This document shows, piece by piece, positions 15,667 through 23,501 of a stretch of 64,000 nucleotides of DNA. How positions within the stretch are numbered: position 1 is the stretch's first letter; every line of letters begins with the position of its first letter. The DNA lies in assembly GCA_937926105.1 (NCBI GenBank), contig CALANS010000020.1, positions 1 to 64,000 of the forward strand, written 5' to 3'. Both the position numbers and the translations under genes were made by a program. The notes beneath the pieces were generated by a model. It worked only from the letters and a program-made list of their open reading frames with translations, searched no databases and was not told the origin of the DNA. The DNA is from an uncultured Actinomycetes bacterium. GTDB taxonomy: Bacteria; Actinomycetota; Actinomycetes; Mycobacteriales; Nakamurellaceae.

Positions 15667-16917
15667 CTACCGGAGCGGGTCGAACGGCCGCAGCATCGCC
15701 GGCACCGCGCCGGTGGCGATCTGTTCGGCCAGTAGCCTGCCGGTGATCGGGCCCAGGGTGATACCCCACATGCCGTGCCCGCCCGCGACGTACACATGCG
15801 GGTTACGGGTCGCGCCGATCAGGGGCAGGCCGTCCACGGTGACGGGCCGTCCCCCCACCCACACATCGTGGCGATCGTTCCAGTCCACCCCGGACAGCAG
15901 CGGGGTCGCCGCCCGCACGATGGACTCCACCCGGCCCAGGTCCAGCGGGGCATCCACGTCCCGGAACTCCATGGTTCCCGCCACCCGCAGCCGGTCTCCG
16001 AGCGGGGTGCAAGCGACCCGCTCGTGCGGGAAGTACACCGGGCACGGCACCGGGGAGTCGACCGGCACGCTGAACGAGTAGCCGCGCCCGGCGCGCAGCC
16101 GCACCTTGACGCCGTACTGCCGGGCCAGCTCCGGCATCCAGGAGCCGGTCGCGATCACCACCGCGTCGCCGCGCACCGGCTCACCGCCGAACAGTTCCAC
16201 GGTGAAGCCGCCGGGGCCCTGGCGCAGCGCCCGGACGCTGGCGCCGACGTTGATCTCGCCGCCTCGGTCCCGCACCGCCGTCGCCAGCGAGTCCAGGTAC
16301 TCACCGGGGTTGATGTAACGCTGACCGGAGATCTTGATGGCGGTCTCGACGTCCGGCGACACGATCGGCACCTCAGCCCGCAGCGCGTTCCCGTCGATCA
16401 CCTCGGTCTTGAGGTCCAGCCCGGCCTCGTGGATCAGCTCGACCTCCCGGACCAGGCCGGCGGACTTGGCGACGGTGGCGAAGGCCGCCATGATCGGCGC
16501 TTCGTGCGTGGCCCCCGTCACCCCACCGGCCGCCAACTCGTCGTAGGCCTCGATGGCCACCCGATTCACCGGCACGTAGTCGGCCATGGTGCGCCGCCAG
16601 GACCCCATCGTGCAGTGGCGCGCGAAGCCCAGCAGGAAACGCCACAGATCGGGATCGAACTTGAACGGCACGTACAACGGGGAATGCTTATCCAGCAGGG
16701 ACTTCAGCCCATACTTGAGCACGCTCGGCTCGGCCAGCGGAATCGCCAGGCCGGGCGAGATCCAGCCCGCATTGCCCCACGACGACCCAGCCGCGACACC
16801 GGATCGGTCCAGCACCACGACCTCGATGTCGCGCTGTTGCAGGTGCCACGCCGTGGCCAGGCCGACCATGCCCGCACCGACGACGACCACCCGGCGGGGG
16901 GCGCTCCGCTCTGCCAT
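15667..16917 (-). CDS. FAD-dependent D-amino-acid dehydrogenase-like oxidoreductase (DadA family)
   Basis: A 416-residue DAO-fold flavoprotein. The ADP-binding motif is VVVGAGMVGLATAWHLQQR at about 11-29, followed by SSWGNAGWISPGLA at 44-57, VIATGSW, and the C-terminal FAD motif VYVAGGHGMWGITLGP. The order and the SWGNAG stretch fit the small subunit of D-amino-acid dehydrogenase, which oxidatively deaminates D-alanine and other D-amino acids. Sarcosine or glycine oxidase activity cannot be excluded. It stands alone; a racemase or transporter is not next to it. The ATG at 16917 gives a short lead before the FAD motif. The next 128 bp upstream hold no gene. Confidence 0.87.
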   Translation of the reverse strand: MAERSAPRRVVVVGAGMVGLATAWHLQQRDIEVVVLDRSGVAAGSSWGNAGWISPGLAIPLAEPSVLKYGLKSLLDKHSPLYVPFKFDPDLWRFLLGFARHCTMGSWRRTMADYVPVNRVAIEAYDELAAGGVTGATHEAPIMAAFATVAKSAGLVREVELIHEAGLDLKTEVIDGNALRAEVPIVSPDVETAIKISGQRYINPGEYLDSLATAVRDRGGEINVGASVRALRQGPGGFTVELFGGEPVRGDAVVIATGSWMPELARQYGVKVRLRAGRGYSFSVPVDSPVPCPVYFPHERVACTPLGDRLRVAGTMEFRDVDAPLDLGRVESIVRAATPLLSGVDWNDRHDVWVGGRPVTVDGLPLIGATRNPHVYVAGGHGMWGITLGPITGRLLAEQIATGAVPAMLRPFDPLR

Positions 16918-17045
16918 CTCCGCTCGACCTCTCGCGATCCACGACGCGCACCGGATCAGATGCTCCGGCGCTCCTGAATCCGGACGCTACCAGCGCGATC
17001 GGGGGTCGGCGACGCGGCCCGACCGTGATCTGCGCCGCGGCCCCG

Positions 17046-18866
17046 TCAGCGATCCGCCGCCGAGCTGACAACCACCGTCTCGGGCTCGGTGTAGACGTAC
17101 CTGCCACCTCGCAGCACCGACGCCAGCGCGGCGATCAGGCAGGCCGCGATGGCGAAACCGAACGCCACCTGCAACCCGTGCGCGAACGGCGGCGAAATGA
17201 GCGATGGGAAGAACTCCTGCCCCAACAGGGTGGCCTGGCTGTGCGCCGGGAGCTGACCCAACACGTTCAACCCGGCCGGGCCCAGCAACTGCCCCATCGG
17301 GTTGTAGCCCAGCAGCGAGGCGAACAGCACCGCGACCGGCGGCAGCGCCGCCACCTGCTGGGCAGCCGCGACGGGCACCTGCTGCGCCGTCAGCCCGGCG
17401 ACCAGCGCATGCGGCAGCGAGTGCGCCAGCCCGGTGATCATCAGTGAGAAGAAGATGCCGATCGACAACACCATCGCCGAGTTCTGGAACGTGGTGCTCA
17501 TCCCGGCGCCCACGCCCCGCCGGTTCGGCGGCAGGCTGTTCATCACGGCCGCCCGGTTCGGCGCCGCAAACAGGCCCATCCCGATCCCGTTGAGCAGCAA
17601 CAGCGTCCCGAAGATCGGGAAGGAGAAGTTGACCGGCAGCAGCATCAGCCCGACAAACGTCAGCGCGGCCAGCAGCATGCCGCCGGTGGCGTACGCGCGG
17701 GCCCCGGACCGGTCCGAGAGCCACCCGGAGATCGGGCCCGCGACCAGGAATCCGATGGTCATCGGAACCATGTAGATGCCCGCCCACAGCGGCGTGGACT
17801 CGAAGCTGTAACCGTGCCGGGGCAGCCAGATGCCCTGCAGCCAGATGATCAGGATGAACATCAGCCCGCCCCGGCCGAGCGCGGCCAGCAGGCTGGCCAG
17901 GTTCCCGGCGGTGAAGGCCCGGATCCGAAACAGCTTCAGCTGGAACATCGGCTCCGGCACGCGGGTCTCGATGATGCAGAAGATCACCAGCACCAGCGCG
18001 CCGCCGATCAGCTCGACGAGCACCTGCGGATCGGTCCAGCCCATGGTGTGCCCGCCGTAGGGCTGAATGCCGTAGGTGATGCCCACCAGCACCGCGATGA
18101 GCCCGACGGCGAAGGTGATGTTGCCCCACCAGTCCATCTGCGTGTGGTGCTTGATGCCGGTGTCGTGCAGCTTGAGGTAGGCCCAGATGGTGCCGAACAG
18201 TCCGACCGGCACCGACACCAGGAACACCAGGCGCCAGTCCACCGGTCCGAGCAGCCCGCCGACGATCAGCCCGATGAACGAGCCGGCGATGCCCGCGACC
18301 TGGTTCAGCCCGAGGGCGAGACCTCGTTGCTGCACGGGGAAGGCGTCGGTGATGATGGCGTTGGAGTTGGCCATCAGCATGGCGCCGCCGACCCCCTGCA
18401 GAATGCGCATCACCACCATCCAGAGCATCGCAGCGGTGCCGTGCATCCAGGTCACGGCGAGCAGGATGGAGAAGACGGTGAATACCGCGAATCCGGCGTT
18501 GTACATCTTGACCCGGCCGAACATGTCGCCGAGCTTGCCGAAGCTCACCACCAGCACGGCGGTGACAACCATGTAGCCCATGATCAGCCACAGCATGTAG
18601 CTGGTATTGCCCGGTGCGAGGGGGTTCTCGAGCTGGATGCCGCGGAAGATATCCGGCAGGGCGATCAGCAGGATGGAGGAGTTGATCACGGCCATCAGCA
18701 CGCCGAGCGTGGTGTTCGACAGCACGATCCACTTGTAATGCGGGCTGCGGATGGCTAGCGCCGCCCGGGCGGCCCGGGCGGCGGAGCGGGCGGGTGGCGC
18801 CGGCGAATCGGTGACGTCAACGTCGGTGACGGCATCGCGTGAGCTGGGGGTCGATCTAACGGTCAT
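17046..18866 (-). CDS. DHA2-family (14-TM) drug-type MFS transporter
   Basis: A 606-residue multidrug-exporter-type permease of the EmrB/QacA group. After a 40-residue disordered, Arg/Ala-rich N-terminus come about 14 transmembrane helices. Motif A is GKLGDMFGRVK, motif C-like glycine-rich helices follow around NQVAGIAGSFIGLIVGGLLGP, and SGWLSDRSGARAY marks the second half. The loop at about 465-545 is unusually long and Ala/Gln/Leu-rich (VAAAQQVAALPPVAV). Start at 18866 has GGAGGAACG upstream. No adjacent regulator gene is present. Substrate unknown. Confidence 0.88.
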   Translation of the reverse strand: MTVRSTPSSRDAVTDVDVTDSPAPPARSAARAARAALAIRSPHYKWIVLSNTTLGVLMAVINSSILLIALPDIFRGIQLENPLAPGNTSYMLWLIMGYMVVTAVLVVSFGKLGDMFGRVKMYNAGFAVFTVFSILLAVTWMHGTAAMLWMVVMRILQGVGGAMLMANSNAIITDAFPVQQRGLALGLNQVAGIAGSFIGLIVGGLLGPVDWRLVFLVSVPVGLFGTIWAYLKLHDTGIKHHTQMDWWGNITFAVGLIAVLVGITYGIQPYGGHTMGWTDPQVLVELIGGALVLVIFCIIETRVPEPMFQLKLFRIRAFTAGNLASLLAALGRGGLMFILIIWLQGIWLPRHGYSFESTPLWAGIYMVPMTIGFLVAGPISGWLSDRSGARAYATGGMLLAALTFVGLMLLPVNFSFPIFGTLLLLNGIGMGLFAAPNRAAVMNSLPPNRRGVGAGMSTTFQNSAMVLSIGIFFSLMITGLAHSLPHALVAGLTAQQVPVAAAQQVAALPPVAVLFASLLGYNPMGQLLGPAGLNVLGQLPAHSQATLLGQEFFPSLISPPFAHGLQVAFGFAIAACLIAALASVLRGGRYVYTEPETVVVSSAADR

Positions 18867-18974
18867 CGACGCGTTCCTCCGGGTACATCCCTCGTTCGTG
18901 ACCCCTCGGTGACCTGCGCTCGGCGCCGCACCGCTCGGCGCCGGCGGTCATGTCCGGGATCCACTTACTTCCCT

Positions 18975-18988
18975 GTACTAACGAGTAT
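18975..18988. promoter_or_regulatory. Candidate operator upstream of the DHA2 transporter
   Basis: GTACTAACGAGTAT contains the inverted repeat TACT-AACG-AGTA in an A/T-richer island about 110 bp upstream of the transporter start. This form resembles TetR- or MarR-family operators, which often control such exporters. No regulator gene is adjacent, so the assignment is only suggestive. Confidence 0.35.
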
Positions 18989-19033
18989 GCGCCCCTCCCG
19001 CCGCCCACCACGCGCCGGTCACCCCGAAACCCG

Positions 19034-20038
19034 TTACCGCAGCTGCGCGACCGACGACACCAGTCGGTCGAAAACCTGCCGGTCGACGGCGATTCCGGCC
19101 CGACGCAGCGCCAGCACCCCCGCGCCGACCGCGCCGTCGGCGACGATCACGACATCGACCCGTCGATCCGAGCCCACGCTGTCGGCGATCGCGTCCGCCA
19201 GCCCGGGCAGCCGCCGCGCGATCCCGCCACCCAGCACCACCGGCCCGACCACATCGTCGCGCCGTACCGCGCCGAGCACCGCCACCAACCGGCTCCGGGC
19301 CTGCTGCAGGATTGTCACCGCCACGGGGTCCGGCGTTTCGCCGTCGCCCCTCGACACCCCGGCGGCCCGGAATGCCAGCGCCGCGAACCGGGACAGCTCC
19401 ACCGGCCGCCCCCGGTACAAGGTGCGCACCGCCTCGGCCAGCGCCACGGATCGCCCGGTCTCCGTCCGGCCGTCGTCGGTGATGCCGAGTTCCTGCAGCA
19501 ACAACGCGGACAGCCTGGTCGCGGGCCCCCAGCCGTCCAGCGCCGCCGCGGCCGCCCGGGCCACCCGATGGCCGATCCAGAAGCCGGATCCCTCGTCGCC
19601 GAGCAGCCAACCGAGCCCGTCCGCGGACGCCGCGGTGCTGCCGCCGCACACCCGGATCGCCGCGGCCCCGGTCCCGGAAACCAGCGCGTACCCCTGCAGT
19701 GACGGCGTCCCAGCGCAGAAAGTGGCCAGCAGATCGGACTCGGGCACCACCGTCCCGGTCAGCCCGAGCCCACGCAGCGCGGCCTGCATCTCCTCGAGCG
19801 AGGGCGTGCTGGTGCCGCCGGCCATCGCCAGCGTCACCACGCCCACGTCCAGCGGCCCCGTCATCCCCGCCTGCGCCAGCGCGCCGGCCACCGCCTTGCC
19901 CACCGACCGCGCCGCCTGCTCGGCTCCCCAGGACACCGGATTGCCACCACCGGCCGTCCCATATCCCAGGCAGCGGCCGCTGTCCTCCACCAGGACCGCG
20001 CGGGTCGAGGTGCCCCCGGCGTCCACTCCGAGCCTCAT
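19034..20038 (-). CDS. BadF/BadG-type ATPase, probable N-acetylglucosamine (amino-sugar) kinase
   Basis: A 334-residue ASKHA-fold kinase. The N-terminal phosphate-1 loop is LGVDAGGTSTRAV, the adenosine-side loop includes LVSGTGAAA, then GDEGSGFWIGHR (typical of GlcNAc and MurNAc kinases of this family) and VLGGGIARRLP in the C-terminal lobe. It is divergent from an RpiR regulator and an NgcEFG importer, so it most likely phosphorylates the imported amino sugar. The ATG at 20038 is chosen since homology begins at MRLGVDAGG; a TTG at 20104 would add 22 unlikely residues. No NagA or NagB is seen nearby. Confidence 0.85.
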   Translation of the reverse strand: MRLGVDAGGTSTRAVLVEDSGRCLGYGTAGGGNPVSWGAEQAARSVGKAVAGALAQAGMTGPLDVGVVTLAMAGGTSTPSLEEMQAALRGLGLTGTVVPESDLLATFCAGTPSLQGYALVSGTGAAAIRVCGGSTAASADGLGWLLGDEGSGFWIGHRVARAAAAALDGWGPATRLSALLLQELGITDDGRTETGRSVALAEAVRTLYRGRPVELSRFAALAFRAAGVSRGDGETPDPVAVTILQQARSRLVAVLGAVRRDDVVGPVVLGGGIARRLPGLADAIADSVGSDRRVDVVIVADGAVGAGVLALRRAGIAVDRQVFDRLVSSVAQLR

Positions 20039-20065
20039 CGTTACCGCTTCGATACCGGGCTCGGA

Positions 20066-20093
20066 TTGACACCGGCGAACACTCCGATAATTA
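20066..20093 (+). promoter_or_regulatory. Likely promoter of the rpiR-sis-ngcEFG operon
   Basis: A consensus -35 TTGACA (20066-20071), 16-bp spacer and -10-like TAATTA (20088-20093) sit 45 bp ahead of the rpiR start in the 99-bp divergent region. The -10 lies in the palindrome ATAATTAT (20087-20094), the only A/T-rich spot here, which could also serve the divergent kinase or be an RpiR operator. Confidence 0.6.
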
Positions 20094-20137
20094 TTCTCAT
20101 TCAATAGCCCGTCTCGTGAGATGGATTTTCATCACCG

Positions 20138-21088
20138 ATGGTCACCAGGCACGAGTCCACGCCCCCGGTCACCCGGGTGCGCGAGCGCATCCAGTCCCGG
20201 ATGCCACAGATGCCCGCTGCCATGACAAAGATTGCCACACTCGTTCTGGAACGACCCACCGCGCCGGTTCACCTGTCGATCACCGAACTCGCCCGCGAGG
20301 CCGGCACCTCCCCCGCCACCGTGACCCGGTTCTGCCGCATGCTCGGCTACTCGGGATACGTGCCGTTCCGCGTCGGGGTCGCCTCGGACATCGGCCGGGG
20401 CGACACCCGCGAGTCCTGGGCCGCGGACATCGGTCGCGCGTTCGGACCCAGCGACACTCCCCGCGAGGTGCTGCGCACCCTGCTGCTGGCCCAGACCATG
20501 TCGCTGAAGGCGACCGCCGACGGTGTCGACCTGGACCAGGTGGTCACGGTGGCCAGGGCCATCGCGAGCTGCCAGCACCTGGACATCTACGGCGTCGGCG
20601 GCAGCGGCGTGATGGCCGAGGAGATGGCGGGCCGGCTCTACCGCATCGGCATCCCGGTGCACGCCTGGCGCGAGGTGCACTCCGCGCTCGCCAGCGCCGC
20701 CGCGCAACGCGACGGGTCGGTCGCCATCGCCATCTCCAATACCGGCCGCACCGAGGAAACGATCGAGGCGCTGTCGCTGGCCCAGTCCTCGGGCGCCTTC
20801 ACGGTCGCCGTCACCGGCAGCGCGTCCTCGCCACTGGCCGGGATCGCCGACGTGCACCTGACCGCCTACGCGCCGGACGGATACCTACAGCCCGACGACC
20901 TGGCCGCCAAGCACGCCCAGCTGTTCGTCCTGGACCTGCTGTACCTGCTGGTCGCGCAGCAGAACTTCGGCGATGCCGCCACGCTGCTGGTGGCCTCCGC
21001 GATGGCGGTCTCGGGGCACCGCCGGGACGCCCCCGGTCTGGAGCACACCGCCCCGACCACCGAGCAGAAGGGCCGCCGCCGTGCCTGA
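20138..21088 (+). CDS. MurR/RpiR-family transcriptional regulator
   Basis: A 316-residue regulator. The N-terminal HTH covers about 45-85 (LSITELAREAGTSPATVTRFCRMLGY) and the C-terminal SIS sugar-phosphate-binding domain runs from about 135, with YGVGGSGVMAEEMAGRL and AISNTGRTEETIEA forming the binding loops. RpiR proteins sense phosphosugars such as GlcNAc-6-P or MurNAc-6-P and control the adjacent catabolic genes. It heads the operon, and its stop overlaps the next start by eight bases. The region between it and the kinase holds a strong promoter and an ATAATTAT palindrome, a plausible operator. Confidence 0.9.
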   Translation: MVTRHESTPPVTRVRERIQSRMPQMPAAMTKIATLVLERPTAPVHLSITELAREAGTSPATVTRFCRMLGYSGYVPFRVGVASDIGRGDTRESWAADIGRAFGPSDTPREVLRTLLLAQTMSLKATADGVDLDQVVTVARAIASCQHLDIYGVGGSGVMAEEMAGRLYRIGIPVHAWREVHSALASAAAQRDGSVAIAISNTGRTEETIEALSLAQSSGAFTVAVTGSASSPLAGIADVHLTAYAPDGYLQPDDLAAKHAQLFVLDLLYLLVAQQNFGDAATLLVASAMAVSGHRRDAPGLEHTAPTTEQKGRRRA

Positions 21089-21875
21089 CCACGTCACCGG
21101 ATTCCACGCCGAGATCAGCACCCGGCTGGACGCGCTCGCCGCCGAAGCCCGGGCCGGCGGGCTGGATGCGGCGATCGCCCTGATGAGCGATGCCATCGCC
21201 ACCGGCGGAGTGATCCAGGCATTCGGCACCGGCCACTCCCAGGCGTTCGCGATGGAGATCGCCGGCCGCGCCGGCGGTTTGATCCCCACGAACAACATCC
21301 GGCTGTTCGACCTGGTCCTCTACGGCAGCCGCGAGCCAGCGGACCTGGTGGGCGCCGGGATGGAGCGCGACCCGAGCGTGGTGCAGGAACTGTACGAGCT
21401 CTACCCCATACATCCCTCGGATGTGTTCATCATCGCCTCCAACTCCGGCGTGAACGGGTCCATCGTGGGCATGGCGCTGACGGCCAAGGAGCACGGGCAC
21501 CCCGTGATCGCCGTCACCAGCCTGGCGCACACCATGGCAGTTGCACCAAAACATCCATCAGGCAAACGACTCTCGGAGATCGCGGACGTGGTGATCGATA
21601 ACCACGCCCCCTACGGCGACACCACGATCGAGCTGGGCTCCGGGGTCAAGGCCGGCGCGGTGTCGTCGATCACCGCTGCCTTCATCGCCCAGCTGCTCAC
21701 GGTCGGCGTCACCGACCGTCTCGCCGCGGGCGGCGCGCTGCCTCCCGTGTACATCTCGGCGAACATCCCGGAAGGAGACGAGCACAATCACGCGCTCGAA
21801 GCGAGGTACGGCAACCGGATCAAGCGTGGGGTCGCACCCGGCCCCGACAACCCATGGAAGGTGGGTCAGCAATGA
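21081..21875 (+). CDS. SIS-domain sugar-phosphate protein (UPF0309 type)
   Basis: A 264-residue single SIS domain. Phosphosugar-binding loops are AFGTGHSQAFAMEIAGRAGG at about 47-66 and IIASNSGVNGS at about 115-125, followed by PVIAVTSLAHT. UPF0309 members are annotated as sugar isomerases; MurQ-type MurNAc-6-P etherases and phosphoheptose isomerases share the fold, but I do not see the MurQ glutamate signature. In this operon it probably acts on the phosphorylated imported amino sugar. The GTG at 21081 lies inside the rpiR 3' end; its stop overlaps ngcE as ATGA (21872-21875). Confidence 0.82.
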   Translation: MPDHVTGFHAEISTRLDALAAEARAGGLDAAIALMSDAIATGGVIQAFGTGHSQAFAMEIAGRAGGLIPTNNIRLFDLVLYGSREPADLVGAGMERDPSVVQELYELYPIHPSDVFIIASNSGVNGSIVGMALTAKEHGHPVIAVTSLAHTMAVAPKHPSGKRLSEIADVVIDNHAPYGDTTIELGSGVKAGAVSSITAAFIAQLLTVGVTDRLAAGGALPPVYISANIPEGDEHNHALEARYGNRIKRGVAPGPDNPWKVGQQ

Positions 21876-23419
21876 GCAGTGAGAACAAGAGCGTGAACCG
21901 CAGGACCCTGCTGCGCGGCGCCGCCGCCGCTGCGGCGCTGGTCCCGCTGACGGGCGCCCTGGCGGCGTGTGCCGGCGGCGGCGCCGGCGGCGGGGGAACC
22001 TCCGGGGGGACCAGCCCGTCCGGCGGCACCTCGCCCTCGTCGGGCGGCACCTCCTCCTCCGGTGGCAGCTCTCCGTCCGGCAGCGCGTCCGGCGGCACCT
22101 CTCCGTCCGCCAGCGCCTCGGGCGGCACCTCGCCGTCCAGCGCGGCCGGCGGCGGCGCGGACAACCCGTTTGGCGTGAAGTCCGGGTCCACGGTCAACGC
22201 GGTGATCTTCGACGGCGGCTACAAGACCGACTACGTCAACTTCGCCGCGACCATTGCCGAGCAGCACAACAAGGGCGTGACCTTCACCGTCAAGCCGTCC
22301 ACCAAGATCGCCACCGAGCTGCAGCCGCAGTTCGTGGGCGGCACACCACCGGACCTGATCGATAACTCCGGCGCCGACGCGATCGGCTTCAACTCGATCC
22401 TGGACCAGCTCGAGACACTGGACGATGTCTTCGAGGCGAACAACTACGAGGGCACCAAGATCGCCGACACGCTGTACGGCGGCGTCAAGGCTCCGGGCAC
22501 GTTCGGCGACAAGTTCGCGGCCATCAACTACGTGATGACGCTGTACGCGATCTGGTACTCCTCCAGCCTATTCGAGGAGAACGGCTGGACCCCTCCCAAG
22601 ACCTGGGCCGAGGCCGTCGACCTGGGCGCCAAGGCCAAGGCCAAGGGCAAGTACCTGTTTGTGTTCGGCAAGGAGGCGGCCACCTACTACCAGACGCTGG
22701 CCGTCGACTCGGCGATCAAGGAGGGTGGCCCCGAGGTTCGCCTGGCGCTGGAGAACCTGGACCCGAAGGCATGGTCGCAGGACCCCATCCAGAAGGTGTT
22801 CACCGCCCTGGAGACCTGCGTCAAGCAGGGCTACTTCGTGCCCGGCGGATCTGGCACCCAGTTCACCGCGGCACAGGCCAAATGGTCCAACGACGAGCAG
22901 GCACTGCTCTACCCGTCGGGCTCGTGGATCGAGAACGAGATGAAGAAGGCCACCAAGGCGGGCTTCAAGATGATGGGCATCCCGGAGATGACCGTCACCG
23001 ACTCGCCGAAGATGCCCTACGCGACGCTGCGCAGCGCGGCGGGTGAGCCATACATCGTCCCCAGTAAGGCGGCGAACCCGGCCGGGGGCAAGGAACTGCT
23101 GCGCGCGATGCTCAGCAAGGACGCGGCGACCAACTTCGTCAAGACCCGGCTCGCCCCGACGATCGTCTCGGGCACCATCCCGGCGGACGGCTTCGGCTCC
23201 ACGGCGCTGCTCTCGCAGGCGAAGATGCTCGACGACGCGGGCGAGAATGTGTTCAACTACCAGTTCGTGGACTTCTACGGCATGAACACCGACCAGCTGG
23301 TGATCTGGAACTCGTTCCTCTCGGGTCAGGCAAGCGCCGCGGACCTGACCACCCAGCTACAGAAGATCACCGACGACACCGCAAAGAATGCGAAGCAGAA
23401 GCTCACCGTTACCAAGTGA
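21872..23419 (+). CDS. ngcE: NgcE-type N-acetylglucosamine/chitobiose ABC transporter binding lipoprotein
   Basis: Extracellular binding protein of 515 residues. Its signal carries a twin-arginine-like NRRTLLRG and a lipobox ending at C33 (ALAAC), so it may be a Tat-exported lipoprotein. A repetitive Gly/Ser/Thr/Pro linker spans about 35-97. The solute-binding fold follows, with KIATELQPQFVGGTPPDLID, an aromatic-rich hinge, and DFYGMNTDQLVIWNSFLSG near the end, as in NgcE of Streptomyces. NgcE binds GlcNAc and N,N'-diacetylchitobiose. The family call is confident; the exact ligand is inferred from homology. Confidence 0.85.
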   Translation: MSSENKSVNRRTLLRGAAAAAALVPLTGALAACAGGGAGGGGTSGGTSPSGGTSPSSGGTSSSGGSSPSGSASGGTSPSASASGGTSPSSAAGGGADNPFGVKSGSTVNAVIFDGGYKTDYVNFAATIAEQHNKGVTFTVKPSTKIATELQPQFVGGTPPDLIDNSGADAIGFNSILDQLETLDDVFEANNYEGTKIADTLYGGVKAPGTFGDKFAAINYVMTLYAIWYSSSLFEENGWTPPKTWAEAVDLGAKAKAKGKYLFVFGKEAATYYQTLAVDSAIKEGGPEVRLALENLDPKAWSQDPIQKVFTALETCVKQGYFVPGGSGTQFTAAQAKWSNDEQALLYPSGSWIENEMKKATKAGFKMMGIPEMTVTDSPKMPYATLRSAAGEPYIVPSKAANPAGGKELLRAMLSKDAATNFVKTRLAPTIVSGTIPADGFGSTALLSQAKMLDDAGENVFNYQFVDFYGMNTDQLVIWNSFLSGQASAADLTTQLQKITDDTAKNAKQKLTVTK

Positions 23420-23501
23420 ACTAGCGTTACCTGCACGATCCGCCCGGGCCGGACGGCCGCATCGGCCGTCCGGCCCAGGCCTACACGGTGAGGATCACGC
23501 C

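Noticed and set aside
16987..18732. A second minus-strand frame of 581 codons through the DHA2 transporter
   Set aside because: It is the alternative frame of the transporter gene, rich in Arg, Ala and Gly, while the other frame has all expected transmembrane helices and motifs.
20039..20104. N-terminal extension of the sugar kinase from a TTG at 20104
   Set aside because: It would cover the -10 region of the divergent operon and adds residues (NENNYRSV...) not expected before the phosphate loop; the ATG at 20038 is sufficient.
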